This document shows, piece by piece, positions 32,690-41,304 of a stretch of 64,000 nt of DNA; within the stretch, counting starts at the first letter, position 1, and the number at the start of each line of letters is the position of its first letter. This DNA comes from Chloroflexi bacterium AL-N1. Lineage in GTDB: Bacteria > Chloroflexota > Chloroflexia > Chloroflexales > Roseiflexaceae. The DNA is taken from NCBI GenBank assembly GCA_013122435.1, contig WYDT01000012.1:62001-126000 (forward strand). Reading direction: 5' to 3'. A model generated the notes under the pieces. The model was not told the origin of the DNA, searched no databases, and saw only the letters and a list, made by a program, of their open reading frames with translations. The position numbers and the translations under genes were made by a program.

Positions 32690-34093
32690 ATGAGCACTGT
32701 TTCAGCTACACTATCGAATGAAGACCTGCATCGACAGGTAACCTTACTCACAAACCTCGCCTGTTTCAAGGAGGTTCCTGTGTCTGTGCTGGAACGTGTC
32801 GCGACACTTTGCACTATGCGTGCCTTCCTTCCGGAGGCATTGCTTGCCTACGAACGAGAAGCGCTCCCATTTGTCTACATCCTTATTGAGGGAACAGTTG
32901 ACCTGACACTGCACGACCGTGCAGGGCGAGATATTGAGATCGGTCCCCTGCACAAAGGAGACTGTTTTGGCATTGGGCCACTCTCAAGTGAGATTTTCTG
33001 CGGCATGACCGCACGCGCACAGACATTTGGTTATGCCCTCCAAATACGTTTTGATGAACTTCGCAATATTATGGCTGAGTCGAAGGAACTGACAGTGGCA
33101 CTCCACGATGTATTACGACGACGCATCACGACAAGCATCTTAAAACGAGTGCCACTTTTTAGCCAACTACCATCGTTGGAGCGCTCAAGCATCACAGAGC
33201 TTTTCCAATCACAACGATTTGATCGCAATGAAATGATTATTCAGCAAGGGCAACCAGGCAGCGCTCTCTATCTGATCGAGTCTGGCCAGGTGATTGTCGA
33301 ACGCGACGGGCAAACGGTCGCCCATCTTCAGGAAGGCGACTTTTTTGGTGAGATGGCCCTCCTGGATAAACGCTCACACAGTGCCAGCATTCGCACCCTT
33401 ACCCCGATTGATATTCTGGCGTTACCAGGAGAATCGCTTAATCGCCTGTTGGAGGAACAACCACAACTCGCAGAACAACTACGTACTGTTGCCGAGCAAC
33501 GCCATGCCACGAACAAAAGCATGCAAAGCAATCAACAGTATATTCAGCAATTAGGTCATGCTGTTGATCGCGGTGCTCTACGGGGCGCATATGTACTGGT
33601 ACGTGATACACGACTATGCGAAGACGGATGTCGTATCTGCGAAACAGCCTGCGCGACACGTCACGGCCATGCACGTATCCACGCAAGCGATATGTTTATC
33701 AACGAGTTAGAAGTCATGGACACGTGCCGTCAATGTTTCTTTGGCGCAGAATGCGTGGAAGCTTGCCCTGAAGATGCCATTCAGTGGAACAATGACGGGG
33801 CACTCATGATTACCGAGCAATGTACTGGCTGTGGTGATTGTGTACCGGCTTGCCCGTACGATGCAGTACAGCGCGTTACCCAAAAGACGTATGCAAATGG
33901 CGGCCCCCTTGGGTCACTCTGGCGCAACATGCAACGCCTACGTATTCCTCTCTTGGCCCTCCAACCTCACAAGATCGAGTATCGCGCCGATAAGTGCGAC
34001 CTCTGTCATGGATACGATGATCTGGCATGTGTGAGTGCCTGCCCAACCGGCGCGATGAAACTAATGCCCGTAGAAGAACTGTTCCCGCTGTAG
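32690..34093 (+). CDS. Double cyclic-nucleotide-binding-domain protein fused to a multi-cluster ferredoxin module
   Basis: 467 residues from ATG 32690 (AAGG nine bases upstream); an ATG at 32606 would cover the operator region less well. Two cNMP-binding beta-rolls, about residues 20-135 (FVYILIEGTVDLTLHDRAG) and 150-270 (ALYLIESGQVIVERDGQ, FFGEMALLDKRSHSASI), then about 180 residues with four Cys groups: CEDGCRICETAC, CRQCFFGAECVEACPEDA, CTGCGDCVPACPYDA and CDLCHGYDDLACVSACPTGA, enough for four Fe-S clusters as in DmsB/HycB-type electron-transfer subunits. No catalytic partner is adjacent. Cytoplasmic, no membrane helix. Confidence 0.85.
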   Translation: MSTVSATLSNEDLHRQVTLLTNLACFKEVPVSVLERVATLCTMRAFLPEALLAYEREALPFVYILIEGTVDLTLHDRAGRDIEIGPLHKGDCFGIGPLSSEIFCGMTARAQTFGYALQIRFDELRNIMAESKELTVALHDVLRRRITTSILKRVPLFSQLPSLERSSITELFQSQRFDRNEMIIQQGQPGSALYLIESGQVIVERDGQTVAHLQEGDFFGEMALLDKRSHSASIRTLTPIDILALPGESLNRLLEEQPQLAEQLRTVAEQRHATNKSMQSNQQYIQQLGHAVDRGALRGAYVLVRDTRLCEDGCRICETACATRHGHARIHASDMFINELEVMDTCRQCFFGAECVEACPEDAIQWNNDGALMITEQCTGCGDCVPACPYDAVQRVTQKTYANGGPLGSLWRNMQRLRIPLLALQPHKIEYRADKCDLCHGYDDLACVSACPTGAMKLMPVEELFPL

Positions 34094-34108
34094 TAGCCTA
34101 CACATATA

Positions 34109-36178
34109 TTATGCCTCACCAATACCAAGCTGCTGGCGTAGTCCTGCTACATCTGTCACCGGCAACTGGCAGGCATAATTCTGGCATACGTACGCGGTTG
34201 CCTTACCGTCGATCTGATCACGTTGTTCGAACAGTGGTGAAGATATCTCTGCATCACCTGTCGGCTTGCGTAAAAGGACCACTTTGTACGGAAGAAATGG
34301 TGTAAAAATAGTCTGAGCAAACGCCTGCACTTCCGCAGTATCTGGCTCACCAATCAACACAATCTCTTTTGGAATAGACAGCGCAAACTCGGCGGCAGCC
34401 AGGTAACGACCAAAACCACTGGAGTAACGCTCCATTAATTGGGCCATGTTGTTCAGCACTGCTACGGCACACTCACGGTATGTGGCACTATCAAAGATGA
34501 TCGCCAAACGCAACAAGACATCCACAGCCACCGAATTTCCCGATGGGGTGGCGTTGTCGTCGGTGTTGCGAGGGCGCACATAGAGCGTCTCGTGGTCACT
34601 GGCGGTATCGTAGAACCCACTGATCGAGTCATCCCAGAAACGCACAAGCATCTCATCAGTCATAGCGCGCGCTTCGAGCAACCATTGGGGTTCAAACGTT
34701 GCCTCGTACAGCGACAGTAAGCCATCTGCAAACAACGCATAATCCTCCAGGAAAGCTGGCGTCGTACCGGCTTTGCCATCCTTCCAGGTACGTAGCAATG
34801 CGCCATCAGCTCGCAATTCACGTAGCAAGAAGGCCGCATTCTGACGTGCCACCGCCCGGTAGTCGTCACGACCAAGTGCAACAGCCGCCTGAGCAAATGC
34901 ACGTAGCGCCATACCATTCCATGAAGTCAGAATCTTCTCGTCACGTGCTGGTTTCATTCGCCTCTCACGATACTCGAACAGGAGCTTCTTTCCACGCCCA
35001 ACCAGATCTTCAACCTGCTCTCGTGGCATCCCCGTCACACGTGCAACCTCTGCCGGATGGCGCTTCACACGAAGGATGTTGTGTCCCTCAAAATTGCCTC
35101 GCTCGGTCACATCAAAAATCTGAGCAAAGATCATCGCATCACCGCGGAGCACTTCACGCAATTCTGCAGGTGTCCATACAAAGAATTTGCCTTCCTCACC
35201 CTCAGAGTCGGCATCCTGTGTAGAGTAAAAACCACCATCGGGGTGATACATCTCTCGTACAATATAGTCGAGTGTTTCCTCAGTAATACGTCGGTAGAAT
35301 GGCTCACCTGTTGCCTGGTAGGCCTCAAGGTAGACACGGACAAGTAGGGCATTATCGTAGAGCATTTTCTCGAAATGCGGCACTAACCATTCTGCATCGA
35401 CACTGTAGCGGTGAAACCCACCACCAAGCTGGTCATACATACCACCTTCAGCCATGCCCCGCAGCGTTTTCTCGAACATCTCCAGCGCCAGCGATGCCTG
35501 GGTGCGTACCGCATAACGCAGCAGAAACTCCAACATCATGGGCTGTGGAAACTTGGGTGCATTCCCAAAACCACCGTATTGAGGATCAAACTGACCATGC
35601 AGCACCGCATAGGCTTCGTCAAGCAACGCTGGACTGATTGTACCATCGGGCAAGCGTGTGTTCAGCGCCTCACGAATGCGGGTCTGGAGTTTCGCACCAT
35701 TTTCCAGCAACTCATCATAGCGATTCTGGTAGGCATCGGCAATACCAAGCAACACACGCTGAAATGAGGGAATATTGTAGCGATCATCGGGCGGAAAATA
35801 GGTACCACCATAGAATGGAGTCCCCTCAGGCGTCATAAAGACCGTCATTGGCCAGCCACCATGCCCGGTCATGGTTTGCACAGCCGTCATATAAATACTG
35901 TCGATATCAGGGCGTTCTTCTCGATCAACCTTGATATTCACAAAGTGTTCGTTCATCAGTTTGGCGATCTGTTCATCTTCAAACGACTCGTGCTCCATCA
36001 CATGGCACCAATGGCATGCTGAGTAGCCCACACTCAAAAGGATAGGCTTGTTTTCCGTCCTGGCTTTTGCCAACGCCTCCTCGCCCCACGGATACCAGTC
36101 AACTGGATTGTGTGCGTGTTGCAAAAGATACGGGCTTGTCTCGTCGATCAAGCGGTTGGTATATGTATGGTCTGACAT
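34109..36178 (-). CDS. YyaL/DUF255 thioredoxin-like protein with six-hairpin domain
   Basis: 689 residues from ATG 36178 (GAGGAG upstream). N-terminal thioredoxin-like domain opens NRLIDETSPYLLQHAHNPVDW and has the SACHWCHVMEHESF motif (CxxC) and HGGWPMTVFMTPEG; the rest is an alpha/alpha-barrel related to glycoside-processing enzymes (PHFEKMLYDNALLVR, LTSWNGMALRAFA). The family (SPATA20 in animals) is widespread but its activity is not established. Single-gene unit. Confidence 0.92.
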   Translation of the reverse strand: MSDHTYTNRLIDETSPYLLQHAHNPVDWYPWGEEALAKARTENKPILLSVGYSACHWCHVMEHESFEDEQIAKLMNEHFVNIKVDREERPDIDSIYMTAVQTMTGHGGWPMTVFMTPEGTPFYGGTYFPPDDRYNIPSFQRVLLGIADAYQNRYDELLENGAKLQTRIREALNTRLPDGTISPALLDEAYAVLHGQFDPQYGGFGNAPKFPQPMMLEFLLRYAVRTQASLALEMFEKTLRGMAEGGMYDQLGGGFHRYSVDAEWLVPHFEKMLYDNALLVRVYLEAYQATGEPFYRRITEETLDYIVREMYHPDGGFYSTQDADSEGEEGKFFVWTPAELREVLRGDAMIFAQIFDVTERGNFEGHNILRVKRHPAEVARVTGMPREQVEDLVGRGKKLLFEYRERRMKPARDEKILTSWNGMALRAFAQAAVALGRDDYRAVARQNAAFLLRELRADGALLRTWKDGKAGTTPAFLEDYALFADGLLSLYEATFEPQWLLEARAMTDEMLVRFWDDSISGFYDTASDHETLYVRPRNTDDNATPSGNSVAVDVLLRLAIIFDSATYRECAVAVLNNMAQLMERYSSGFGRYLAAAEFALSIPKEIVLIGEPDTAEVQAFAQTIFTPFLPYKVVLLRKPTGDAEISSPLFEQRDQIDGKATAYVCQNYACQLPVTDVAGLRQQLGIGEA

Positions 36179-36267
36179 ACAGAACTCCTCACTACACTGG
36201 TATGTTTCTATACAATCTTTACAATTATTACCGTGTTCTACGTACAACGCTGTGTGCTGTATCTTTA

Positions 36268-37212
36268 CTAAGGATGGCGTAGAAAGTTGAGTATTGCAGT
36301 AGTTATGCCATCGCGCGCCTCCTCATGAGGGAGATGGCCAACCGGATCAAATACCTGGAGCGTTGCATTGGGCAAAATACTACTCAATTGACGGCCCTCT
36401 GTAACCGGAAATACCGGATCATCACTGCCCCAGAGCAACAGGGTGGGCTGGGTAATTGCATGCAAATGAGTGGGGACTGGCTGTGCGCCATCTTTTGGCG
36501 ACCGCGCCTGCCAGATCTGTGCAGCGATCGTGCCTTGCACGTAGAAGGGCCTGACATATCCGGCTATCGCCTCTGACGTCAACCAGTCGTACGAGCGTGA
36601 CAGATGCCGTAATCCCGTACCAACCAGAACTGGTGCCAGCGAATAAAATGCAATTGTCTGTCCGATGAGGGGTGTGGCCACCAGCACAGCGATGGAAGGT
36701 CGGGCGGTGGCAAAAGCCTCCGGGCAGATCGCCACCAGTGAGAGCACACGATGCGGCGCAATGATCGCTATCTGCATAGCTGCACGTCCGCCAAACGAGT
36801 GGCCAACCAGATGCGCTGTTTCGATCCCCAGTGCGTCCATCGCATCAAGTATGAGTTCGGCCTGTAAACGGGTCGTGTAGACCGGGGCATTGGGACGATC
36901 TGATGCGCCATGGCCAATCTGGTCGATGGTGATCACCCGATAACCTGCGTCGGCAAATGCTTTACGTTGATGGCGCCACGTGAATGAACATGCTGTAGCA
37001 CCATGAAGCATCACTACGGGTATACCATCACGTGGACCTTCATCGGTATAGTGCAATGAGTAGCTCTTGACGGACACAAACTGATCATCACCAGCATACT
37101 CACGCGGTGTCATATATTCACGAAATGGTGTGAGCACCAAAGCACTGCTGATGAGCACGCCAGCAGTAACTGGGGGAACAAGCAACCAACTCATGGTTTT
37201 CCGTATCTGCAT
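36268..37212 (-). CDS. Alpha/beta-hydrolase with N-terminal membrane anchor
   Basis: About 314 residues from ATG 37212; ATGs at 37194 and 37269 are also possible and no ribosome site decides. A hydrophobic segment (LLVPPVTAGVLISSALVL) is followed by the hydrolase core: VVMLHGATACSFTW (oxyanion loop), nucleophile elbow GHSFGGRAAMQIA, acidic residue in LWGSDDPVFPV, and His in VFDPVGHLPHEEA. A serine hydrolase held at the membrane; substrate unknown. Confidence 0.85.
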   Translation of the reverse strand: MQIRKTMSWLLVPPVTAGVLISSALVLTPFREYMTPREYAGDDQFVSVKSYSLHYTDEGPRDGIPVVMLHGATACSFTWRHQRKAFADAGYRVITIDQIGHGASDRPNAPVYTTRLQAELILDAMDALGIETAHLVGHSFGGRAAMQIAIIAPHRVLSLVAICPEAFATARPSIAVLVATPLIGQTIAFYSLAPVLVGTGLRHLSRSYDWLTSEAIAGYVRPFYVQGTIAAQIWQARSPKDGAQPVPTHLHAITQPTLLLWGSDDPVFPVTEGRQLSSILPNATLQVFDPVGHLPHEEARDGITTAILNFLRHP

Positions 37213-37296
37213 CTCGTTTGATACAAACTGTACATTTAGCATCATAACAAAAAACACATTTGGCTGCAATGTATTAAAAAAGAATGGAATCAGCTT

Positions 37297-37992
37297 TTAC
37301 TTTGAGTGGGTCATAATGGTGATACCAGTAGAACCAGCAATAAACGCCGTGGTAGTCATGCCGAGGAACAACCCATGATCAACCACACCAGGGATCGACA
37401 TGATGGTTACATTCAGGGCGTCCGGGTCCGCTATCTTCACAAAACGACAGTCGAGAATGACATTGCCTTCATCAGTACAGAATGGCGTCCCATCATCATT
37501 TTGCCGTAGCTTTGGTTGGCATCCCAGATCACGCAACCGTTGCATGCACAGCGTTTGAGCAAAGGGAATGACTTCGATAGGGACGCCGGTGCGTTCACCC
37601 AATTGCATGACCAGTTTGCTAGAGTCGACGAGCACAAAAAACCGCTCGGCGGAAGCTGCCACAATCTTTTCACGCAGGAGCGCACCACCCAGACCTTTAA
37701 TCAAATTCATCTGGGGATCGATCTCATCTGCACCATCAAGTGTGCAGGCTAACTCTGGGCAATCATCAAGAGTTGTCAGGGGAATACCCAGTTGACGTGC
37801 CAGATCAGCCGTCGCTTCGGATGTTGGTACACCCACGACATTTTCCAAGCGGCCATCGGCGAGGCGTTCAGCCAGACCGTGAAGCATATGTCGGGCAGTT
37901 GAGCCACTCCCAAGACCAATTCGCGTATTACTCTGCACATGATCAAGCGCATGTTCTGCTGCCTGGCGCTTAAAGACTTCAATATCACTCAA
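37297..37992 (-). CDS. rpiA: Ribose-5-phosphate isomerase A
   Basis: 231 residues from TTG 37992, chosen because AAGAGG lies six bases upstream and LSDIEVFKRQAAEHAL is the normal N-terminus; an ATG at 38031 lacks a ribosome site. Motifs GLGSGSTARHML, TLDGADEIDPQMNLIKGLGGALLREK and GVVDHGLFLGM mark RpiA. It interconverts ribose-5-phosphate and ribulose-5-phosphate in the pentose phosphate pathway. Confidence 0.94.
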   Translation of the reverse strand: MSDIEVFKRQAAEHALDHVQSNTRIGLGSGSTARHMLHGLAERLADGRLENVVGVPTSEATADLARQLGIPLTTLDDCPELACTLDGADEIDPQMNLIKGLGGALLREKIVAASAERFFVLVDSSKLVMQLGERTGVPIEVIPFAQTLCMQRLRDLGCQPKLRQNDDGTPFCTDEGNVILDCRFVKIADPDALNVTIMSIPGVVDHGLFLGMTTTAFIAGSTGITIMTHSK

Positions 37993-38104
37993 TGTGTGCC
38001 TCTTCGTGGCATATCCTGCCAGATCTAACAAATGATGTTTCGTACCGTAGCAAACCTATGATACCACGTTTCGGCACTCCTTTCCTATGCTTAAATCTTT
38101 CACA

Positions 38105-38956
38105 CTAGGTGTGTGCTTTTAACCATTCAAGCAGCAAATGATTCGTCTGATCAGGCTGCTCTAACATAAACCAATGATTGGCTTCTTCTATGCGCTCATA
38201 GCGCCACTCTGCCTCTACAAATGCACCTGAGTTCCGCATCTGTGCTTCGAGCATAAAACTATCACCAGAACTCCAGATACCAAAGGTTGGTATCTGCACC
38301 AACAAGGGTTCTGGAAATAAGCCCTCTAGCAAAGCTAACATGGTATCAGGTAGCGGGTTAGCCAGTTCCCAAAGGCTTATGTATGCAGGATCATCTGACT
38401 GTAAAAAGTGCGTTACGATCTGCTCAACATCTGGATGGCTTTGCAGTATGAGGCGAAAAAATTGGCCTGAATTAGCACGATAAATTGCAGGGGCCAGGCT
38501 ATGTACATTGAAAAGATAAATCCAGTTATAGCGCATTGCCTCGTGGGAAAGATCAAGCAATGCAGCCAGGTGACCAACTGACAGCGCAGTATAGGTGGTA
38601 AAGCGATCTGGATGAGTTGCAGCAATATCCCATCCAAGTATTGCCCCATAGTCATGGGCGATACAATGCACTTTTTGCAATTTCAGATGGTCAAGTAACT
38701 TCAGCGTATCTTCAACACGTGATGCAAATGTGTAACGTGTGAGGTCTTGTGGTCGATCACTTTGTCCAGAACCAAGCAAATCAGGGCATATCACCCGATA
38801 GCCTGCATCAGCTAAGGCTTTGATCTGATATCTCCACAACGTTCCATCATCTGGCCAACCGTGGAGAAGTAAAATCGTAGTGTTACCAGCACCTACATCT
38901 CGCACATAGTAACGACCACCTTTGATATCGACATAATAGGCTGTATCTTCTAACAC
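38105..38956 (-). CDS. Epoxide-hydrolase/haloalkane-dehalogenase-type alpha/beta hydrolase
   Basis: 283 residues from GTG 38956 (AAGGAG eight bases upstream). HGWPDDGTLWRYQ carries the HGxP oxyanion motif of epoxide hydrolases, and the nucleophile elbow reads AHDYGAILGW with Asp instead of Ser, so an ester-intermediate epoxide or C-halide hydrolysis is likely. The closing EEANHWFMLEQPD contains the His. Divergent from a MmyB-like regulator; an inverted repeat sits right upstream. Confidence 0.82.
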   Translation of the reverse strand: MLEDTAYYVDIKGGRYYVRDVGAGNTTILLLHGWPDDGTLWRYQIKALADAGYRVICPDLLGSGQSDRPQDLTRYTFASRVEDTLKLLDHLKLQKVHCIAHDYGAILGWDIAATHPDRFTTYTALSVGHLAALLDLSHEAMRYNWIYLFNVHSLAPAIYRANSGQFFRLILQSHPDVEQIVTHFLQSDDPAYISLWELANPLPDTMLALLEGLFPEPLLVQIPTFGIWSSGDSFMLEAQMRNSGAFVEAEWRYERIEEANHWFMLEQPDQTNHLLLEWLKAHT

Positions 38957-38970
38957 AGATGTGACTCCTT

Positions 38971-38991
38971 GATAGTGACCTAATCACTATC
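38971..38991. promoter_or_regulatory. Palindromic operator between the hydrolase and its divergent regulator
   Basis: GATAGTGA (38971-38978) and TCACTATC (38984-38991), perfect 8-bp inverted repeat with five bases between. On the minus strand it lies between a TATAAC -10-like element (38992-38997) and the ribosome site of the hydrolase. A related ACACTatcttAGTGT sits at about 39019-39033 nearer the regulator. Confidence 0.6.
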
Positions 38992-39108
38992 GTTATAGCT
39001 TCGACATAGCGGTCATATACACTATCTTAGTGTTAGAATAGAAAGCTCACAAGGGTAAAATAACCCTTGGAGTCTGTGTTACATATTTTGTAGATTGGTA
39101 GCTAAATC

Positions 39109-39942
39109 ATGGGGATAATCGACAACGCAGATGATGATAAACAGACGTTACGCAATGTGTTAACACTCATCGAGCAGTTACGCTGTCGACGTCGACTTGA
39201 ATACAGCGGGCAAACCCATCCAGAAAACAAACGCTTTACTCAAGATGAGCTAGATGCAGTTGTCTACCATTCATATAAAAACCTGTTGAAAGGCCGCACA
39301 CAGCGCCTCCCCAGTCGTGAAATGCTTATCAATATTGCTGCGTATCTGGAATGTAGCCCGGAGGAACGCAATGCGCTGTTGCTCGCTGCACAGTATCTTC
39401 AAATCCCCACAACAGTATCAGCACAACAAGAAAGTGACTTACTCAAAGAGGCCAGTACCCTCATTCATCAGCTGCCTTTTCCGGCTTACACTATCACTCA
39501 AAGGTTGTCTATCAATGAGGCAAATCAACCCTTTTTAGATCTGTGTGGTCTTGCATATTTGGGAGATATCCCAGCGGAACGACGAACAGAGTTGCATCTC
39601 GTCTTTGACCCCAATCTTCCACTGCAGTCATCGCTGTCGTCTTCTGAAGCGATCAAACAGACTAATCTGCGTACTGCCATCGTCGATTGGCGCACTACCT
39701 ACCAATTGTTACAACATCAGTGGTGGTATCAAGAGATGATAGAGCAGTTGTACACGCTCCCATGTTTTGGGGATACGTGGGAGCAAAGCCAACATTATGA
39801 GACACAGCCAGCCTATATCTATATTATTGCAGACACTCCTCTACAACAGCCAACACACATGCGCGCGACAACACTTACACTGGGTGATAATCCTTTTCCC
39901 AAGATTGCACTCTATCTTCCTCATCACCCAAGTGAGTCATAA
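39109..39942 (+). CDS. MmyB/XRE-like transcriptional regulator
   Basis: 277 residues. The N-terminal 90 residues form a divergent helix-turn-helix domain with the SREMLINIAAYLECSPEERNAL segment common in MmyB-like regulators; the C-terminal part (VDWRTTYQLLQHQWWYQEMI, then TTLTLGDNPFPKIALYLP) resembles their fatty-acid/ligand-binding PAS-like domain, in diverged form. Divergent arrangement with the epoxide hydrolase and the palindrome between them suggest that it regulates that gene. Confidence 0.6.
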   Translation: MGIIDNADDDKQTLRNVLTLIEQLRCRRRLEYSGQTHPENKRFTQDELDAVVYHSYKNLLKGRTQRLPSREMLINIAAYLECSPEERNALLLAAQYLQIPTTVSAQQESDLLKEASTLIHQLPFPAYTITQRLSINEANQPFLDLCGLAYLGDIPAERRTELHLVFDPNLPLQSSLSSSEAIKQTNLRTAIVDWRTTYQLLQHQWWYQEMIEQLYTLPCFGDTWEQSQHYETQPAYIYIIADTPLQQPTHMRATTLTLGDNPFPKIALYLPHHPSES

Positions 39943-39957
39943 TAATGACAACACACA

Positions 39958-40446
39958 TTAATCCTCAGCCAAATGGCGACCCATCTCTTCCTCGATGCCC
40001 TTGCGTAACGACATCAGCTTTTGCGCGTACTCTTGCAATGCCTCATCTTCTTCCGTCTGGGGCTTAAAGGGAGATATGGGCATAGGTCGACCATCACGAT
40101 CCACTGCCACAAAGATGATAATACAATGAGTGGTCTTTCGCATAAAGCGATCTTTGGGGTCACCAGACCGCACATCGACAGCCACATGCATGCTTGTCTT
40201 ACCTGTGTAAATCAATCGTGCCTGCACCTCTACCAAATCACCAATGTGTACTGGCTGATAAAAGCGAATGCCGCCAACATAGATCGTCACACAATAGCGT
40301 CCACTCCAGCCCGTGGCACAGGTGTATCCTGCATGGTCGATCCACTTCATGACAGTACCACCATGGACCTTACCACCAAAATTAGCCTCAGATGGTTCAG
40401 CAAGAAAACGCAGCGTGACTTCGCGCTGTGGAGTAGTAACAGTCAT
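39958..40446 (-). CDS. Acyl-CoA thioesterase (hotdog fold, YciA/BFIT type)
   Basis: 162 residues from ATG 40446 (AGGAAA upstream; ATG 40491 lacks a site). NFGGKVHGGTVMKWIDHAGY is the hotdog active-site helix, with RFYQPVHIGDLVEVQARLIYTGKTS and a C-terminal helix. Such enzymes cleave acyl-CoA to free acid and CoA in the cytoplasm. It follows a NagD-type phosphatase 60 bases downstream on the same strand. Confidence 0.9.
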   Translation of the reverse strand: MTVTTPQREVTLRFLAEPSEANFGGKVHGGTVMKWIDHAGYTCATGWSGRYCVTIYVGGIRFYQPVHIGDLVEVQARLIYTGKTSMHVAVDVRSGDPKDRFMRKTTHCIIIFVAVDRDGRPMPISPFKPQTEEDEALQEYAQKLMSLRKGIEEEMGRHLAED

Positions 40447-40505
40447 AACATATTTCCTGGCACTAGTTATTTGGTTAGTGCATTGTATCACATGCAGGAG
40501 GGTAA

Positions 40506-41285
40506 TTACTCAAGCAAGTCGGCTAAACGCTCAAGAACATAATCCGGTTGAATCGTGGAGGTAGCAAGCATCTCACGACTAGTGGCACCGGTGAGTGGCA
40601 AAGCAGTGAACATCCCAGCGGCGTGGCCCATCGCAATATCAGTTTCCAAACGATCGCCAACCATGATACAACTGGACATTGGGAGTTGAAGCATGTCGGC
40701 AATCGTTTGCACCATAATCGCGGATGGCTTGCCCACAACCACCTCAATACGAGTATCGGTACATGCTTCAATCGCCGCAATAACAGCAGCAGCATCAGGC
40801 TCGCCGCCACCTGGCACTGGACAATAACGATCAGCATTGGTTGCCACAAAACGTGCACCAGCGCGAATGGCATCAAAGGCAATCTGGAGTTTTGAGTACA
40901 CCAATGTACGGTCGAATGAAGCAATCACAAAATCGATTTCTGCGGCATGTTCGACCAGCCGAAAACCAGCAGCCGTCAACTCGTCCTTGAGTGGTTGCTC
41001 ACCAACGACAAACACACGACAACCGGGTGCCTCGTGGAGCAACCAGCGCACCATCACAAACGACGAATTGACAACCTGCTCATCGATCGTTGGCAGTCCC
41101 ATCTGTGTGAGTTTGGCAGCATAGATCGCACGCGTCTGGGTGGGGTTATTCGAGAGAAAGATTACACGTTTTCCAGTTTCACGCAGGGTGATAATCGTTT
41201 CAATTGCGGTTGGCAGGGCCGCCTTACCAAGATAGACGGTGCCATCAAGATCGAAAATATAGCCATCAAAATGTGGTATGTTCAT
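40506..41285 (-). CDS. HAD-IIA family phosphatase (NagD/4-nitrophenylphosphatase-like)
   Basis: 259 residues. Motif I FDLDGTVYLG, motif II FLSNNP, the C2-type cap with ATNADRYCPVPGGGEPDA, and motif III/IV CIMVGDRLETDIAMGHAAG, all in the usual HAD-IIA order. Cytoplasmic phosphatase with broad sugar-phosphate or nucleotide activity in the family. 19 bases downstream of the HTH-ATPase and upstream of the thioesterase, all on the minus strand. Confidence 0.9.
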   Translation of the reverse strand: MNIPHFDGYIFDLDGTVYLGKAALPTAIETIITLRETGKRVIFLSNNPTQTRAIYAAKLTQMGLPTIDEQVVNSSFVMVRWLLHEAPGCRVFVVGEQPLKDELTAAGFRLVEHAAEIDFVIASFDRTLVYSKLQIAFDAIRAGARFVATNADRYCPVPGGGEPDAAAVIAAIEACTDTRIEVVVGKPSAIMVQTIADMLQLPMSSCIMVGDRLETDIAMGHAAGMFTALPLTGATSREMLATSTIQPDYVLERLADLLE

Positions 41286-41304
41286 AGTATGTATTTAGAT
41301 ACTC

